From the NCBI GenBank assembly GCA_037349105.1, contig JAYJMM010000121.1:1312001-1376000 (forward strand): a stretch of 64,000 bases of DNA. The letters are read 5' to 3'. This document shows positions 32,101 through 43,500 of this stretch, in pieces; position 1 is the stretch's first letter, and each line of letters begins with the position of its first letter. The notes beneath the pieces were generated by a model, which did not search any database, was not told the origin of the DNA, and saw nothing but the letters and a program-made list of their open reading frames with translations. The position numbers and the translations under genes were made by a program. The DNA is from Limnomonas spitsbergensis. Lineage: Eukaryota > Chlorophyta > Chlorophyceae > Chlamydomonadales.

Positions 32101-35078
32101 GTGGAGCAGCTGTTTTGAATGTGGCACTTTTTTTTGCTTATCGGCCCTGCTGTCTGCAGGGAAAATACACTGCTTTCGGAAGCTCCCGCCACGCATCCAG
32201 CAAGAAGGAGGACCCTGCCTTTCGAACGCGCCACCACCGCGCTTCCTCTATGTGTAGATCAGCTGTTCTAAATGTGGCACTCTGCCTGCTTGTCGTCCCT
32301 GCTGCCTGCAGGAAAAACACACAGCTTTCGGAAGCACCCGCCACGTATCCAACAATAAGGAGGTTCCTTCCGTGCTCTTCGAACGTGCCACCATCGCGTC
32401 GCACTATGCGCCTCCTGGCCCGGCGCCTACCGCAACAACCTTTGAACGCGCCACCACCGCTGCGCTGTACGGGCCTGGAAGCAGCCGGGTGGAAAAGACC
32501 CGGGCCCTGGATACAGCCGCGGGCTCACGACCCGCCACCTTTGCACAGCCGGTGCTGTATGGACCGGGCAGCCAGGCGGAGATCCTGGCCAAAGCAGCAG
32601 AAGCAGCAGAAGCAGCAGTGGCTACCTCGCAACTTGCCGCCGATGCGCCACAGCTGCTCGTTGGGGTTGGCAGCGATGCCAAGGCGAATGCCCAAGTGGT
32701 GGCGGCGGCGGCGCCTGCCTCAGTGAGCACTACTACTTTTGGTGGGTGAAAGGTGTCGGGAACAGGATGGGGAAGGGGGGGGGCATGATGAGGTGCAGGT
32801 TTAGGGCGTCAGCAGTGGCGGCAGTAGCAGCCTTAGGAAGCACTGGCACAACTCCTGCTGGTGGGTGAAGGGTGTCCGGACCAGTGGGGGGGGCAGCTGT
32901 GCTGGGGTAGGGCGGCGGCAGCAGTAGCAGCCTTTGGGGGCACTGGCACAACTCCTGCTGGTGGGTGAAAGGTGTGAAGGGTGTCCAGACCGGTGGGGGG
33001 GGGGCAGCTGTGCAGGGGTAGGGCGGCGGCAGCGGCAGCTGCAGCTGCAGTAGCCTCAGGGAGGATAACTCCTGCTGGTGCGTGAACGGTGCCGGGGCCG
33101 TGGCAGGGGTGGGGGGATGCAGGGGTAGTGCGGCGGCGGCAGCACCTGCAGCAGTAGCAGCCTTAGGGAGCGGGGTGGGTGGGTGGGAAGAGGGATGCAG
33201 CAGGGGTAGGGCAGTAATGAGTAGCAGTAGCAGCAACAGAGAGGACTGGTGCTACTCATACTAACAGATGAAAGCTGTTGGCACCTTGGGGGGCGGCCGT
33301 GTTGGGGTTGGGCGGCAGGAGTAGCAGCAGCAGCAGAATATTACGAGCTTCTACTGTAGATTGTTTTCAGATTATTTGCTTACTTTTAGGTATTTGCTAG
33401 CTTCTAGGTTTTGGGTACCTTCTAGGTCATGATTACCTTGAGAGTTCTTATTTGACCTCACAGACTCACTTGCATCCCCGGCCGGATGTACTCCCAACTT
33501 ACCCTCATCCCATCCACACCCACACCCACATTTCTGCCCCCACCACACCCATACCCACACCCACATTTCTGCCCCCACCACACCCACACCCACACCCACA
33601 TTTCTGCCCCCACCACACCCATACCCACACCCACATTTCTGCCCCCACCACACCCACACCCACACCCACATTTCTGCCCCCACCACACCCATACCCACAC
33701 CCACATTTCTGCCCCCACCACACCCATACCCACACCCACATTTCTGCCCCCACCACACCCACACCCACACCCACATTTCTGCCCCCACCACACCCATACC
33801 CACACCCACATTTCTGCCCCCACCACACCCATACCCACACCCACATTTCTGCCCCCACGACACCCATACCCACACCCACATTTCCGCCCCCACCACACCC
33901 ATACCCACACCCACATTTCCGCCCCCACCACACCCATACCCACACCCACATTTCCGCCCCCACCCACACCCATACCCACACCCACATTTCCGCCCCCACC
34001 ACACCCATACCCACACCCACATTTCCGCCCCCACCACACCCATACCCACACCCACATTTCTGCCCCCACCACACCCATACCCACACCCACATTTCCGCCC
34101 CTACCACACCCATACCCACACCCACATTTCCGCCCCCACCCACAGACACAAAGACAACCATAACCACACCCATAACCATAACCACGCCCACACCCACATT
34201 CCCGCCCACACCCAAGCAGATCCACGAGCAAAGTCAGATCCCTCTCCCACTCTTACCCACACAGACACCCTCACCCACATTCCCGCTTCCACCCACCCAC
34301 ACATACATCCACACCCACACCCACATTCCCGCCCCCCCCACTCAAGCAAATCCACGAGCAAAGTCAGATCCATCTCCCTTGGCAATGTCGGCAGTGGTGG
34401 ACATCCCGGTCAAGAATTTCGGACGCTCCTCAATCTGCCCCTACAGAGGTGTGAAGGGAGAAGGGGGCAGACAGGGGTAAGGGGTTTAGGGTTTGTATGC
34501 TCCTCTGTTGACCCTACAGAGGGAAGCAGGGGCAAGGGATAAGGGTTTTGATAGGTTCGGGTTGGGGTTTGGACGCTCCTCTGTCTGCCCCTACAGAGGG
34601 AAGCAGGGGTAAGGGATAAGGGTTTAAAGGGGTAAGGCATTGGACTTCGGACACTCTTTTTATCTGCCCCTACAGAGTTCAGATGGGTGAAGGGGTTAGG
34701 CAGGGGTTAGGGGGTTAGGGGAATAATGAGTGTGTTGTCGATAATATGAGTTGAGGGCAGCATTGAAATACATTTTGTTTTGGTGCCCGAGGGAAGGCAA
34801 ACCAAAAATTAAATACTAACAGTATGCTGGTAACGGCCTAGCCCCATGCCGCACTGTTACCCTGACCCTCATGTCCCTGCGGATCGTGATTTTATTTATT
34901 TATTTATTTCTGACAGTATGCTGCCCGTTCCTCAGATCACAATGATGACGACGATGCTCATGAGGATGTGGACGGCTGGACGGACGGAGGCCGGCAGGAG
35001 GCGCTGACGCAGGAGTTTTTGGTGGTCGGCAGCGCCCCTACGGAAGGGTTCACACGCAACTGGCTGCAGGGCAGCTGA
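29129..35078 (+). CDS. unrecognised spliced gene, acidic C-terminus
   Basis: Exons 29334-29655, 30916-31118, 32312-32741, 34395-34448 and 34936-35078 have GT-AG borders. All four junctions join in phase and end at TGA (384 codons including the stop). A possible first exon is 29129-29188, starting MTSSAKPWEPL and joining in phase 0, but its donor is weak. The protein has polar, Gln/Ala-rich N-terminal sequence with QQYTA motifs and an alanine run, then ASIRHLKHFNTP, an FERAT repeat, VDIPVKNFGRSSICPYR, an acidic HNDDDDAHEDVDGW and a C-terminus ending TRNWLQGS. I recognise no domain. Every exon has decayed copies of its edges in the flanking introns, which helped to place the borders. Function unknown; likely soluble, with no clear membrane segment. 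Confidence 0.62.
29725..29790 (+). repeat. copy of exon end and donor of the unrecognised gene
   Basis: tggacggcacttcaggtcag then tcggaggg at 29768 repeats the end and donor of the exon that ends at 29655 (tggacggcacttcaggtcag tcggaggc). A weaker copy precedes it at about 29735. Confidence 0.88.
29935..30180. repeat. ttcagctactgtctt-type repeat
   Basis: Degenerate units of 18-24 bp built from cagctactgt and cagtcactgt, in the intron between exons ending at 29655 and starting at 30916. A G-rich interruption occurs at 30158-30180. Confidence 0.8.
30400..30905. repeat. catgcaccctgcccatgcatg-type repeat
   Basis: Degenerate 20-40 bp units containing catgcatgccctg and catatggctcatgcac, directly before the exon at 30916. 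Open frames in all phases are products of stop-poor repeats. Confidence 0.7.
31500..31720 (+). repeat. two copies of exon end (30916-31118)
   Basis: At 31505 and 31648 the block cttcgcctgttttctggtcc acggaggg repeats the exon end gtgcttcgcctgttctccgg. The second copy follows the first by about 145 bp and shares its downstream flank. Confidence 0.85.
31780..32311 (+). repeat. tandem copies of the acceptor and start of exon 32312-32741
   Basis: Units of about 160-170 bp, at about 31985 and 32150 plus a more decayed one near 31800, carry a ctgctgcctgcag-like acceptor and then an exon start reading G-K-x-T-A-x-G-S-x-R-H-x-S. The copy at 31985 keeps the frame through VLFERAT. The one at 32150 has a deletion after KKED. 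They could act as alternative acceptors. Confidence 0.85.
32745..33262 (+). repeat. copies of exon end/donor (32741) in a G-rich array
   Basis: Three to four units carry gcacaactcctgctggtggg then tgaaggg, resembling the exon end gcactactacttttggtggg then tgaaagg. They are embedded in gcggcagcagtagcagcctt-rich sequence. Copies lie at about 32848, 32945 and 33065. Confidence 0.8.
33520..34140. repeat. 36-bp CA-rich minisatellite, about 17 copies
   Basis: Units of 36 bp or its half: cacccatacccacacccaca plus tttctgcccccaccac. Strong strand asymmetry (almost no G on the plus strand) and a period divisible by three give long Pro/His/Thr frames on one strand and Gly/Val/Trp frames on the other. 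It is intronic, before the exon at 34395. Confidence 0.95.
34485..34700 (+). repeat. three copies of exon end 34448
   Basis: ggacgctcctctgtctgccc ctacagag recurs at about 34570, with weaker forms at 34498 and 34640, after the true exon end ggacgctcctcaatctgccc ctacagag. The spacers are rich in gggtaagggtttagg. Confidence 0.85.
34740..34810 (+). mobile_element. half-copy of the inverted-repeat element family
   Basis: The blocks gagggcagcattgaaataca and gcccgagggaaggcaaacca match the 20692 family terminus. Confidence 0.5.
34830..34912 (+). mobile_element. short SINE-like element with TTTA/TTTC tail
   Basis: Begins gtaacggccta, carries ccctgcgg near its 3' end, and ends tttatttatttatttatttc plus tg. 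It is flanked by the perfect 11-bp duplication acagtatgctg (34819-34829 and 34913-34923). It sits 24 bases before the last exon of the unrecognised gene, so its right flank is part of the acceptor tract. Confidence 0.85.
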
Positions 35079-35124
35079 CGTCTCAAAACAAGGCTAAGCA
35101 TCAGATTATTTTAAACAAGACAAC

Positions 35125-35610
35125 CCCAGGCCTTGATAGTCGGCGGCAGGGTGTGGGCAGCGCCCCCTACAGGAGCATACACCCGCAACTTGTTGCTGAG
35201 AGTGTTGATGTCTTGTTCTTGGCACTTGGCAGCGCTCACATGAGAGGGATGGTGGATTTATATATATGCAAATGGCGACAGGACTAAATTCTGAAGTGTT
35301 TTCCGAAGTTTGTTTTAGTCCCGCAGAGCTTCGCATTTGATGCATGGGACATGTGCCCGTAAACTAGAACATGCACTGATAAACACACAAGGACAACAAG
35401 TGAAGAGACAGAGAGAAAGTCCTCGTTCAAGGACAATGAGCAAAAAGACAGAGAGCATGCCCTCGTTGTAGGGAATTTATGAAGAGATATAGCGTTAGGC
35501 AGTGCCCCGACAAGAGGCTGCACCCGCAATATGGATGTATCATGGCTGTTGAAGATGTGCGACGCCATGTACTTCAGTAGGTGCCTTTCCCACTTTGTCT
35601 GGTGCTTGGC
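35125..35610 (+). repeat. copies of the last exon of the unrecognised gene
   Basis: The 3' flank holds two clear copies, at about 35145 (gtgggcagcgccccctacag) and 35492 (ggcagtgccccgacaagagg), of the last-exon block ggtcggcagcgcccctacgg. Each is followed by a cacccgcaa match. A weaker piece lies at 35590. All have decayed frames. Confidence 0.8.
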
Positions 35611-35699
35611 AACGCTCCCAAGGCTAAGGAAGCTGGGTTTAGGGTGTAGGGGTGGGGTTTGGCTGGGGTGAACTGGCCTTCTGAATGCTGCCACAGACT

Positions 35700-37500
35700 T
35701 TCACATGTTGTGCAGGGGCAGTGGTGGGTGGGAGGTTGAGGCTATCGTGGAAGTTGTGGTCCAACTTGTTCAGGGCTAGACTCAGGGAGAGGGACTGGGG
35801 CAGGGTTACCCGGTACGAAAATACGGTACAGTCAAATAGTATGGTACGGAGACTGGTTCGGTATGGCCAGAATGGACGGATTGGTATGAAAATGGTCGAT
35901 GCGATTTTTAACGCAGTACGGTACTGTTAATTTTTAACACGGTACCGTACAGTTTGTGGGTACAGAATTGTTGGTTTGAACATGGTACGATATTGTTGGT
36001 CTTAATACGGTACGGTACAGTTTGATGCTGTACGGTACTGGGTGCCCCTTGGCTGAGGAATAGGACATCCTGGCCTTTTCCCTGGGGGGGCTGTCCCTTT
36101 CATTCTCCCTTGCTTCTTCTCCTGGCCTTGCATCTACACAGTTGGACGCGGCCGAGCCTTTCTTAGCAGGGCCTAGGGGTGCTAAATCACCGACCGATAC
36201 CACGTTGCAAGGCTTACTTTTCACTTGTTTCAAAACTGTGCAGCTGATTGGGTACCTAGAAGAAAGTTGCAAGTGGTTTGTACTGGTTCTCTGCTTGGTT
36301 TTTTATGGGGAGGGGGTATTTTTCTGATTGTTTCTCCCTTTTTTTCCTCTTTTGCGTCTCCGACCAGACAGCTGGACGCGGCCGGTCTTCTTTTAGCAGA
36401 GGGTCCGGAGATACGAAATCATTGACTGGTAATGAGTTGCAAGCAAGGCTGACGGTTCCAAAATTTAGATATATGGGATTTGCGGTGGTTCTCTACTTTG
36501 TTCCTAATCTTAAGTCCCTTTCCATGGGCTGGGCTAGGCTTTCTTTTCCAGGAATGGGGATCTACTTTCTGTGTGCAGCCGAGCCTCTTTGAGCTAGGCC
36601 TAGAAGTGTTGTATCCATGGTAGCATGATGCGCGCAATACGGCATAAGTTCAGCCGGATTGTACTACCAAAGTGCCACGATACGGCTCGATACGGCACAG
36701 GTACAGCCTGATTGTGCTACCAGGGTTATATCATCGACTGGCAATTGGTTGCGAGCAAGGCTGATGTCTCTACTGTTTCAAAAAATTTGAAGCCGATTGG
36801 GCTCCTGTTCGGCTTGCTTTGTTTTCTTTAGTCTCCAATTTCACCCAACCAGACATTCAGGCGCCTCGCAGCTCTGCCTTTTCTTAAGGCCCACCGGTAA
36901 ACGACGTGACACCTCCTGACTCCTTGAGACATAAGGCCCTCGAATGTCACGTCCATAACTTGCTTTTCTGTGACGGTCTTAGTAAGTGTCAATGACGTGG
37001 GTCCTGCTCAAAAAGGCTCGGCCGCGTGGGCGCCTAACTAAAAATAGTTGGGATGAAAGATGGAAACAACACAAGGGGGCAGGACAAAAGAAAGGAGGGG
37101 AAAATGTTAGTGTATCTCCCCAACCTGCTGGGAGCCAGTATTTGGCCGACTGTCATGTGCATCATGTCTGAGCTAGCTCCGCTGGCCAGTGAAAAACGGG
37201 ATTTCACCAGCAGCTCACAGCTCCCCCTGTCGCGGTGAATAGGTGCACCTAAGGAATATGTGACCACAGCAATCTGTCTACTTGACTGAGTAAGCCACCC
37301 CACATGAGTTGGCATGCCTGCAAATGCTGGAAGACACGTATGCAACATGGGACTTGTTAGCAGAAAGGAGGGGATCAATCTTTGAGGGTGAAGAGAGTCC
37401 ACGTAGTGCGTATGACTTCAGGCGATCTCTAATGTGGTGCACATAAATCTGGTGTGGTGGGGTGAAGTGGTACACAGAAATCTGCTGTACGTGCACAATC
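35700..37500. other. convergent intergenic region with repeats
   Basis: 35800-36040 is rich in acggtac and its inverse. Inverted-orientation gccgagcc-agcagggcc family pieces lie at 36130-36190, 36375-36440 and 36575-36615, and a direct one at 36990-37045. This is a cluster of short inverted-repeat elements. No gene is recognised. Confidence 0.55.
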
Positions 37501-37523
37501 TGATGCAGTTGCAGCTGTTGCGG

Positions 37524-40500
37524 CTACTTTGCAACAGGCTGTTGCTGCTGTTGCTGTAGTGCCTGGGGCAGCTGAGCCCTCGGTTGTTCTCCAGTAGGGT
37601 CGGTCACGCTGTCGTTGTCCCACCCCTTGTCCCAAAGCTTGGGGTCTCGCGCGCCCTCCTCAGCTGGACCCCAATCATCCGCCTTGAACCTGAGGGGAGG
37701 AGGAGAACAGTGAGGAAGGATTTAAATGGAAGAGGGCCATGACGTCAGTTCCAACCCTTGTCCCAAAGCTCGGGGTCGCGCGCCCTCCACAGCTTGACCC
37801 TAATCATCAGCCTTGAACCTTAAGAGGGAAGGAGGAGGACAGTGAGGAAGGATTAATGTTGAATTTGGGATACAAAAACAAATAAGGGAGGATTGATGTT
37901 GAATTTGGGATACAAAAACAAATGAGGGCCACACTGTCATAGCCCCAAAGCTTGGGGGCACGTGCACCTTCCTGGCTTCCTCAGCTTGACCCCAATCATC
38001 AGCCAAAACCTTATGGGGGGAAAGGAGGAGGACAGGAGAGAGCAGGAGGGTTGATGTTGGATTTGGGATACAAAATGAATGAGGGCCATGCTGCCATTGT
38101 CCCAGATTTGAAGGTCACGTGTGCCTTCATCAGCTGAACCCTAATCATCAGCCTTGAACATAAGGGAGGGAGAGAGGAGGATAGACGAGGGACAGTTGAT
38201 GTTGGATTCGGGGTTCAAAATATAATCGAGGAACATGCTGTCGTAGCCCCATATCTTACGGTCATGATCGCCTTTCTCAGCTTGACCCCAATCATTAGCC
38301 TTGAACCCAGGGGAGGGAAGAGGACAATGAGAGAGGATTGATGCTGGATTAAACATATCAACTAACTAGGGCCACGCTGTCACTGTCCCAGATGTTAGGG
38401 TCAAAGCTCGGGTTCACGTGCTCCCTCCCAAGCCAGACCCTAATCATCAGCCTTGAACCTGAGGGAAGGAGGAGGGCAAAGCAAAGAGGATTCATGTTGC
38501 TGGATTGGGGATAAAAACTAACGAGGTAAACGAGGGCCACGCCGTCACTGTCCCAGATGTTAGGGTCATGAAGACCTCCCTTGGATGGACCCTAATTATG
38601 GGCCTTGATTCTGAGGTAGGGAGGAGGACAATGAAGGAGGATTGATGTTGAATTTGGGACACAACTAAGGTGTCTGGTGCAGCAGCGGCCTCTGTCTGGT
38701 GCAGCAGCGGCCTCTATCTGGTGCAGCAGCGGCCTGTGTCTGGTGCAGCAGCGGCCTGTGTCTGGTGCAGCAGCGGCCTCTGTCTGGTGCAGCAGCGGCC
38801 TCTGTCTGGTGCAGCAGCGGCCTGAGTCTGGTGCAGCAGCGGCCTCTGTCTGGTGCAGCAGCAGCCTGTGTCTGGTGCAGCAACGGCCTCTGTCTGGTGC
38901 AGCAGCGGCCTCTGTCTTGTGCAGCAGCAGCCTGTGTCTGGTGCAGCAGCAGCCTCTGTCTGGTGCAGCAGCGGCCTCTGTCTGGTGCAACAGCGGCCTC
39001 AGTCTGGTGCAATAGCGGCCTCTGTCGGTGCAACAGCGGCCTGTGTCTGGTGCAGCAGCGGCCTCTGTCTGGTGCAGCAGCGGCCTCTGTCTGGGGCAAC
39101 AGCGGCCTCTGTCTGGTGCAGCAGCAGCCTGTGTCTGGTGCAGCAGCGGCCTCTGTCTGGTGCAGCAGCGGCCTCTGTCTGGTGCAGCAGCGGCCTCTGT
39201 CTGGTGCAGCAGCGGCCTCTGTCGGTGCAACAGCGGCCTCTGTCTGGTGCAGCAGCGGCCTCTGTCTGTTGCATCAGCGGCCTCTGTCTGGTGCAACAGC
39301 GGCCTGTGTCTGGTGCAGCAGCGGCCTCTGTCTGGTGCAGCAGCAGCCTCTGTCTGGTGCAGCAGCGGCCTCTGTCTGGTGCAGCAGCAGCAGCCTCTGT
39401 CTGGTGCAGCAGCAGCAGCCTCTGTCTGGTGCAGCAGCGGCCTCTGTCTGGTGCAGCAGCAGCCTCTGTCTGGTGCAGCAGCAGCAGCCTCTGTCTGGTG
39501 CAGCAGCGGCCTCTGACTGGTGCAGCAGCGGCCTCTGTCGGTGCAACAGCGGCCTCTGTCTGGTGCAGCAGCGACCTCTGTCTGGTGCAGCAGCAGCAGC
39601 CTCTGTCTGGTGCAGCAGCAGCAGCCTCTGACTGGTGCAGCAGCGGCCTCTGTCGGTGCAACAGCGGCCTCTGTCTGGTGCAGCAGCGGCCTCTGTCTGG
39701 TGCAGAAGCGGCCTCTGTCTGGTGCAGCAGCAGCCTCTGTCTGGTGCAGCAGCGGCCTCTGTCTGGTGCAGCAGCGGCCTCTGACTGGTGCAGCAGCGGC
39801 CTGTGTCTGGTGCAGCAGCGGCCTCTGTCTGGTGCAGCAGCAGCCTCTGTCTGGTGCAGCAGCAGCGGCCTCTGTCTGGTGCAACAGCGGCCTCAGTCTG
39901 GTGCAGCAGCGGCCTCTGTCGGTGCAACAGCGGCCTGTGTCTGGTGCAGCAGCGGCCTCTGTCTGGTGCAGCAGCGGCCTCTGTCTGGGGCAACAGCGGC
40001 CTCTGTCTGGTGCAGCAGCGGCCTCTGTCTGGTGCAGCAGCGGCCTCTGTCTGGTGCAGCAGCGGCCTCTGTCTGGTGCAGCAGCGGCCTCTGTCTGGTG
40101 CAGCAGCGGCCTCTGTCGGTGCAACAGCGGCCTCTGTCTGGTGCAGCAGCGGCCTCTGTCTGGTGCATCAGCGGCCTCTGTCTGGTGCAACAGCGGCCTG
40201 TGTCTGGTGCAGCAGCGGCCTCTGTCTGGTGCAGCAGCAGCCTCTGTCTGGTGCAGCAGCGGCCTCTGTCTGGTGCAGCAGCAGCAGCCTCTGTCTGGTG
40301 CAGCAGCGGCCTCTGTCTGGTGCAGCAGCAGCCACTGTCTGGTGCAGCAGCGGCCTCTGTCTGGTGCAGCAGCAGCCTCTGTCTGGTGCAGCAGCAGCAG
40401 CCTCTGTCTGGTGCAGCAGCAACAGCCTCTGTCTGGTGCAGCAGCGGCCTCTGTCTGGTGCAGCAGCGGCCTGAGTCTGGTGCAGCAGCGGCCTCTGTCT

Positions 40501-43500
40501 GGTGCAGCAGCAGCCTGTGTCTGGTGCAGCAACGGCCTCTGTCTGGTGCAGCAGCGGCCTCTGTCTTGTGCAGCAGCAGCCCAGCAGCCTCTGTCTGGTG
40601 CAGCAGCGGCCTCTGTCTGGTGCAACAGCGGCCTCTGTCTGGTGCAACAGCGGCCTCAGTCTGGTGCAACAGCGGCCTCTGTCGGTGCAGCAGCGGCCTC
40701 TGTCTGGTGCAGCAGCGGCCTCTGTCTGGTGCAGCAGCAGCCTGTGTCTGGTGCAGCAGCGGCCTCTGTCTGGTGCAGCAGCGGCCTCTGTCTGGTGCAG
40801 CAGCAGCCTGTGTCTGGTGCAGCAGCAGCCTCTGTCTGGTGCAGCAGCGGCCTCTGTCTGGTGCAGCAGCGGCCTCTGTCTGGTGCAGCAGCGGCCTCTG
40901 TCGGTGCAACAGCGGCCTCTGTCTGGTGCAGCAGCGGCCTCTGTCTGGTGCATCAGCGGCCTCTGTCTGGTGCAACAGCGGCCTGTGTCTGGTGCAGCAG
41001 CGGCCTCTGTCTGGTGCAGCAGCAGCCTCTGTCTGGTGCAGCAGCGGCCTCTGTCTGGTGCAGCAGCAGCAGCCTCTGTCTGGTGCAGCAGCAGCAGCCT
41101 CTGTCTGGTGCAGCAGCGGCCTCTGTCTGGTGCAGCAGCAGCCTGTGTCTGGTGCAGCAGCGGCCTCTGTCTGGTGCAGCAGCGGCCTCTGACTGGTGCA
41201 GCAGCGGCCTGTGTCTGGTGCAGCAGCGGCCTCTGTCTGGTGCAGCAGCAGCCTCTGTCTGGTGCAGCAGCAGCAGCCTCTGTCTGGTGCAACAGCAATA
41301 GCCTCTGTCTGGTGCAGCAGCGGCCTCTGTCTGGTGCAGCAGCGGCCTCTGTCGGTGCAACAGCGGCCTCTGTCTGGTGCAGCAGCGGCCTCTGTCTGGT
41401 GCAGCAGCGGCCTCTGTCTGGTGCAGCAGCAGCCTCTGTCTGGTGCAGCAGCAGCCTCTGTCTGGTGCAGCAGCAGCCTCTGTCTGGTGCAGCAGCAGCC
41501 TGTGTCTGGTGCAGCAGCGGCCTCTGTCTGGTGCAACAGCGGCCTCTGTCTGGTGCAGCAGCAGCCTGTGTCTGGTGCAGCAGCGGCCTCTGTCTGGTGC
41601 AGCAGCAGCCTCTGTCTGGTGCAGCAGCAGCCTGTGTCTGGTGCAGCAGCGGCCTCTGTCTGGTGCAACAGCGGCCTCTGTCTGGTGCAGCAGCGGCCTC
41701 TGTCTGGTGCAGCAGCGGCCTCTGTCTGGTGCAGCAGCAGCCTCTGTCTGGTGCAGCAGCAGCCTGTGTCTGGTGCAGCAGCGGCCTCTGTCTGGTGCAG
41801 CAGCAGCCTCTGTCTGGTGCAGCAGCAGCCTGTGTCTGGTGCAGCAGCGGCCTCTGTCTGGTGCAGCAGCAGCCTCTGTCTGGTGCAGCAGCGGCCTGTG
41901 TCTGGTGCAGCAGCGGCCTCTGTCTGGTGCAGCAGCGGCCTCTGACTGGTGCAGCAGCGGCCTGTGTCTGGTGCAGCAGCGGCCTCTGTCTGGTGCAGCA
42001 GCAGCCTCTGTCTGGTGCAGCAGCAGCAGCCTCTGTCTGGTGCAGCAGCAACAGCCTCTGTCTGGTGCAGCAGCGGCCTCTGTCTGGTGCAGCAGCGGCC
42101 TGAGTCTGGTGCAGCAGCGGCCTCTGTCTGGTGCAGCAGCGGCCTGTGTCTGGTGCAGCAGCGGCCTCTGTCTGGTGCAGCAGCAGCCTCTGTCTGGTGC
42201 AGCAGCAGCAGCCTCTGTCTGGTGCAGCAGCAACAGCCTCTGTCTGGTGCAGCAGCGGCCTCTGTCTGGTGCAGCAGCGGCCTGAGTCTGGTGCAGCAGC
42301 GGCCTCTGTCTGGTGCAGCAGCAGCCTGTGTCTGGTGCAGCAACGGCCTCTGTCTGGTGCAGCAGCGGCCTCTGTCTTGTGCAGCAGCAGCCTGTGTCTG
42401 GTGCAGCAGCAGCCTCTGTCTGGTGCAGCAGCGGCCTCTGTCTGGTGCAACAGCGGCCTCAGTCTGGTGCAGCAGCGGCCTCTGTCGGTGCAACAGCGGC
42501 CTGTGTCTGGTGCAGCAGCGGCCTCTGTCTGGTGCAGCAGCGGCCTCTGTCTGGGGCAACAGCGGCCTCTGTCTGGTGCAGCAGCAGCCTGTGTCTGGTG
42601 CAGCAGCGGCCTCTGTCTGGTGCAGCAGCGGCCTCTGTCTGGTGCAGCAGCGGCCTCTGTCTGGTGCAGCAGCGGCCTCTGTCGGTGCAACAGCGGCGTC
42701 TGTCTGGTGCAGCAGCGGCCTCTGTCTGGTGCATCAGCGGCCTCTGTCTGGTGCAACAGCGGCCTGTGTCTGGTGCAGCAGCGGCCTCTGTCTGGTGCAG
42801 CAGCAGCCTCTGTCTGGTGCAGCAGCGGCCTCTGTCTGGTGCAGCAGCAGCAGCCTCTGTCTGGTGCAGCAGCAGCAGCCTCTGTCTGGTGCAGCAGCGG
42901 CCTCTGTCTGGTGCAGCAGCAGCCTGTGTCTGGTGCAGCAGCGGCCTCTGTCTGGTGCAGCAGCGGCCTCTGACTGGTGCAGCAGCGGCCTGTGTCTGGT
43001 GCAGCAGCGGCCTCTGTCTGGTGCAGCAGCAGCCTCTGTCTGGTGCAGCAGCAGCAGCCTCTGTCTGGTGCAACAGCAATAGCCTCTGTCTGGTGCAGCA
43101 GCGGCCTCTGTCTGGTGCAGCAGCGGCCTCTGTCGGTGCAACAGCGGCCTCTGTCCGGTGCAGCAGCGGCCTCTGTCTGGTGCAGCAGCAGCCTCTGTCT
43201 GGTGCAGCAGCAGCCTGTGTCTGGTGCAGCAGCGGCCTCTGTCTGGTGCAGCAACAGCCTCTGTCTGGTGCAGCAGCAGCCTGTGTCTGGTGCTGCAGCG
43301 GCCTCTGTCTGGTGCAGCAGCAGCCTCTGTCTGGTGCAGCAGCGGCCCGTGTCTGGTGCAGCAACGGCCTCTGTCTGGTGCAGCAGCGGCCTCTGTCTTG
43401 TGCAGCAGCAGCCTGTGTCTGGTGTAGCAGCAGCCTCTGTCTGGTGCAGCAGCGGCCTCTGTCTGGTGCAACAGCGGCCTCAGTCTGGTGCAGCAGCGGC

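Noticed and set aside
31503..32726. 407-codon ORF on the plus strand
   Set aside because: It runs through intron copies and reads the true exon 32312-32741 in a different frame. The exon frame ending STTTF joins in phase with neighbouring exons, and this ORF does not.
33372..34480. Overlapping frames rich in Pro/His/Thr or Gly/Val/Trp
   Set aside because: Product of a 36-bp CA-rich minisatellite. Only 34395-34448 within it is supported as an exon.
36130..36620. Small proteins in three short plus-strand frames
   Set aside because: The frames cover ends of an inverted-repeat family in inverted orientation; there is no conserved coding signal.
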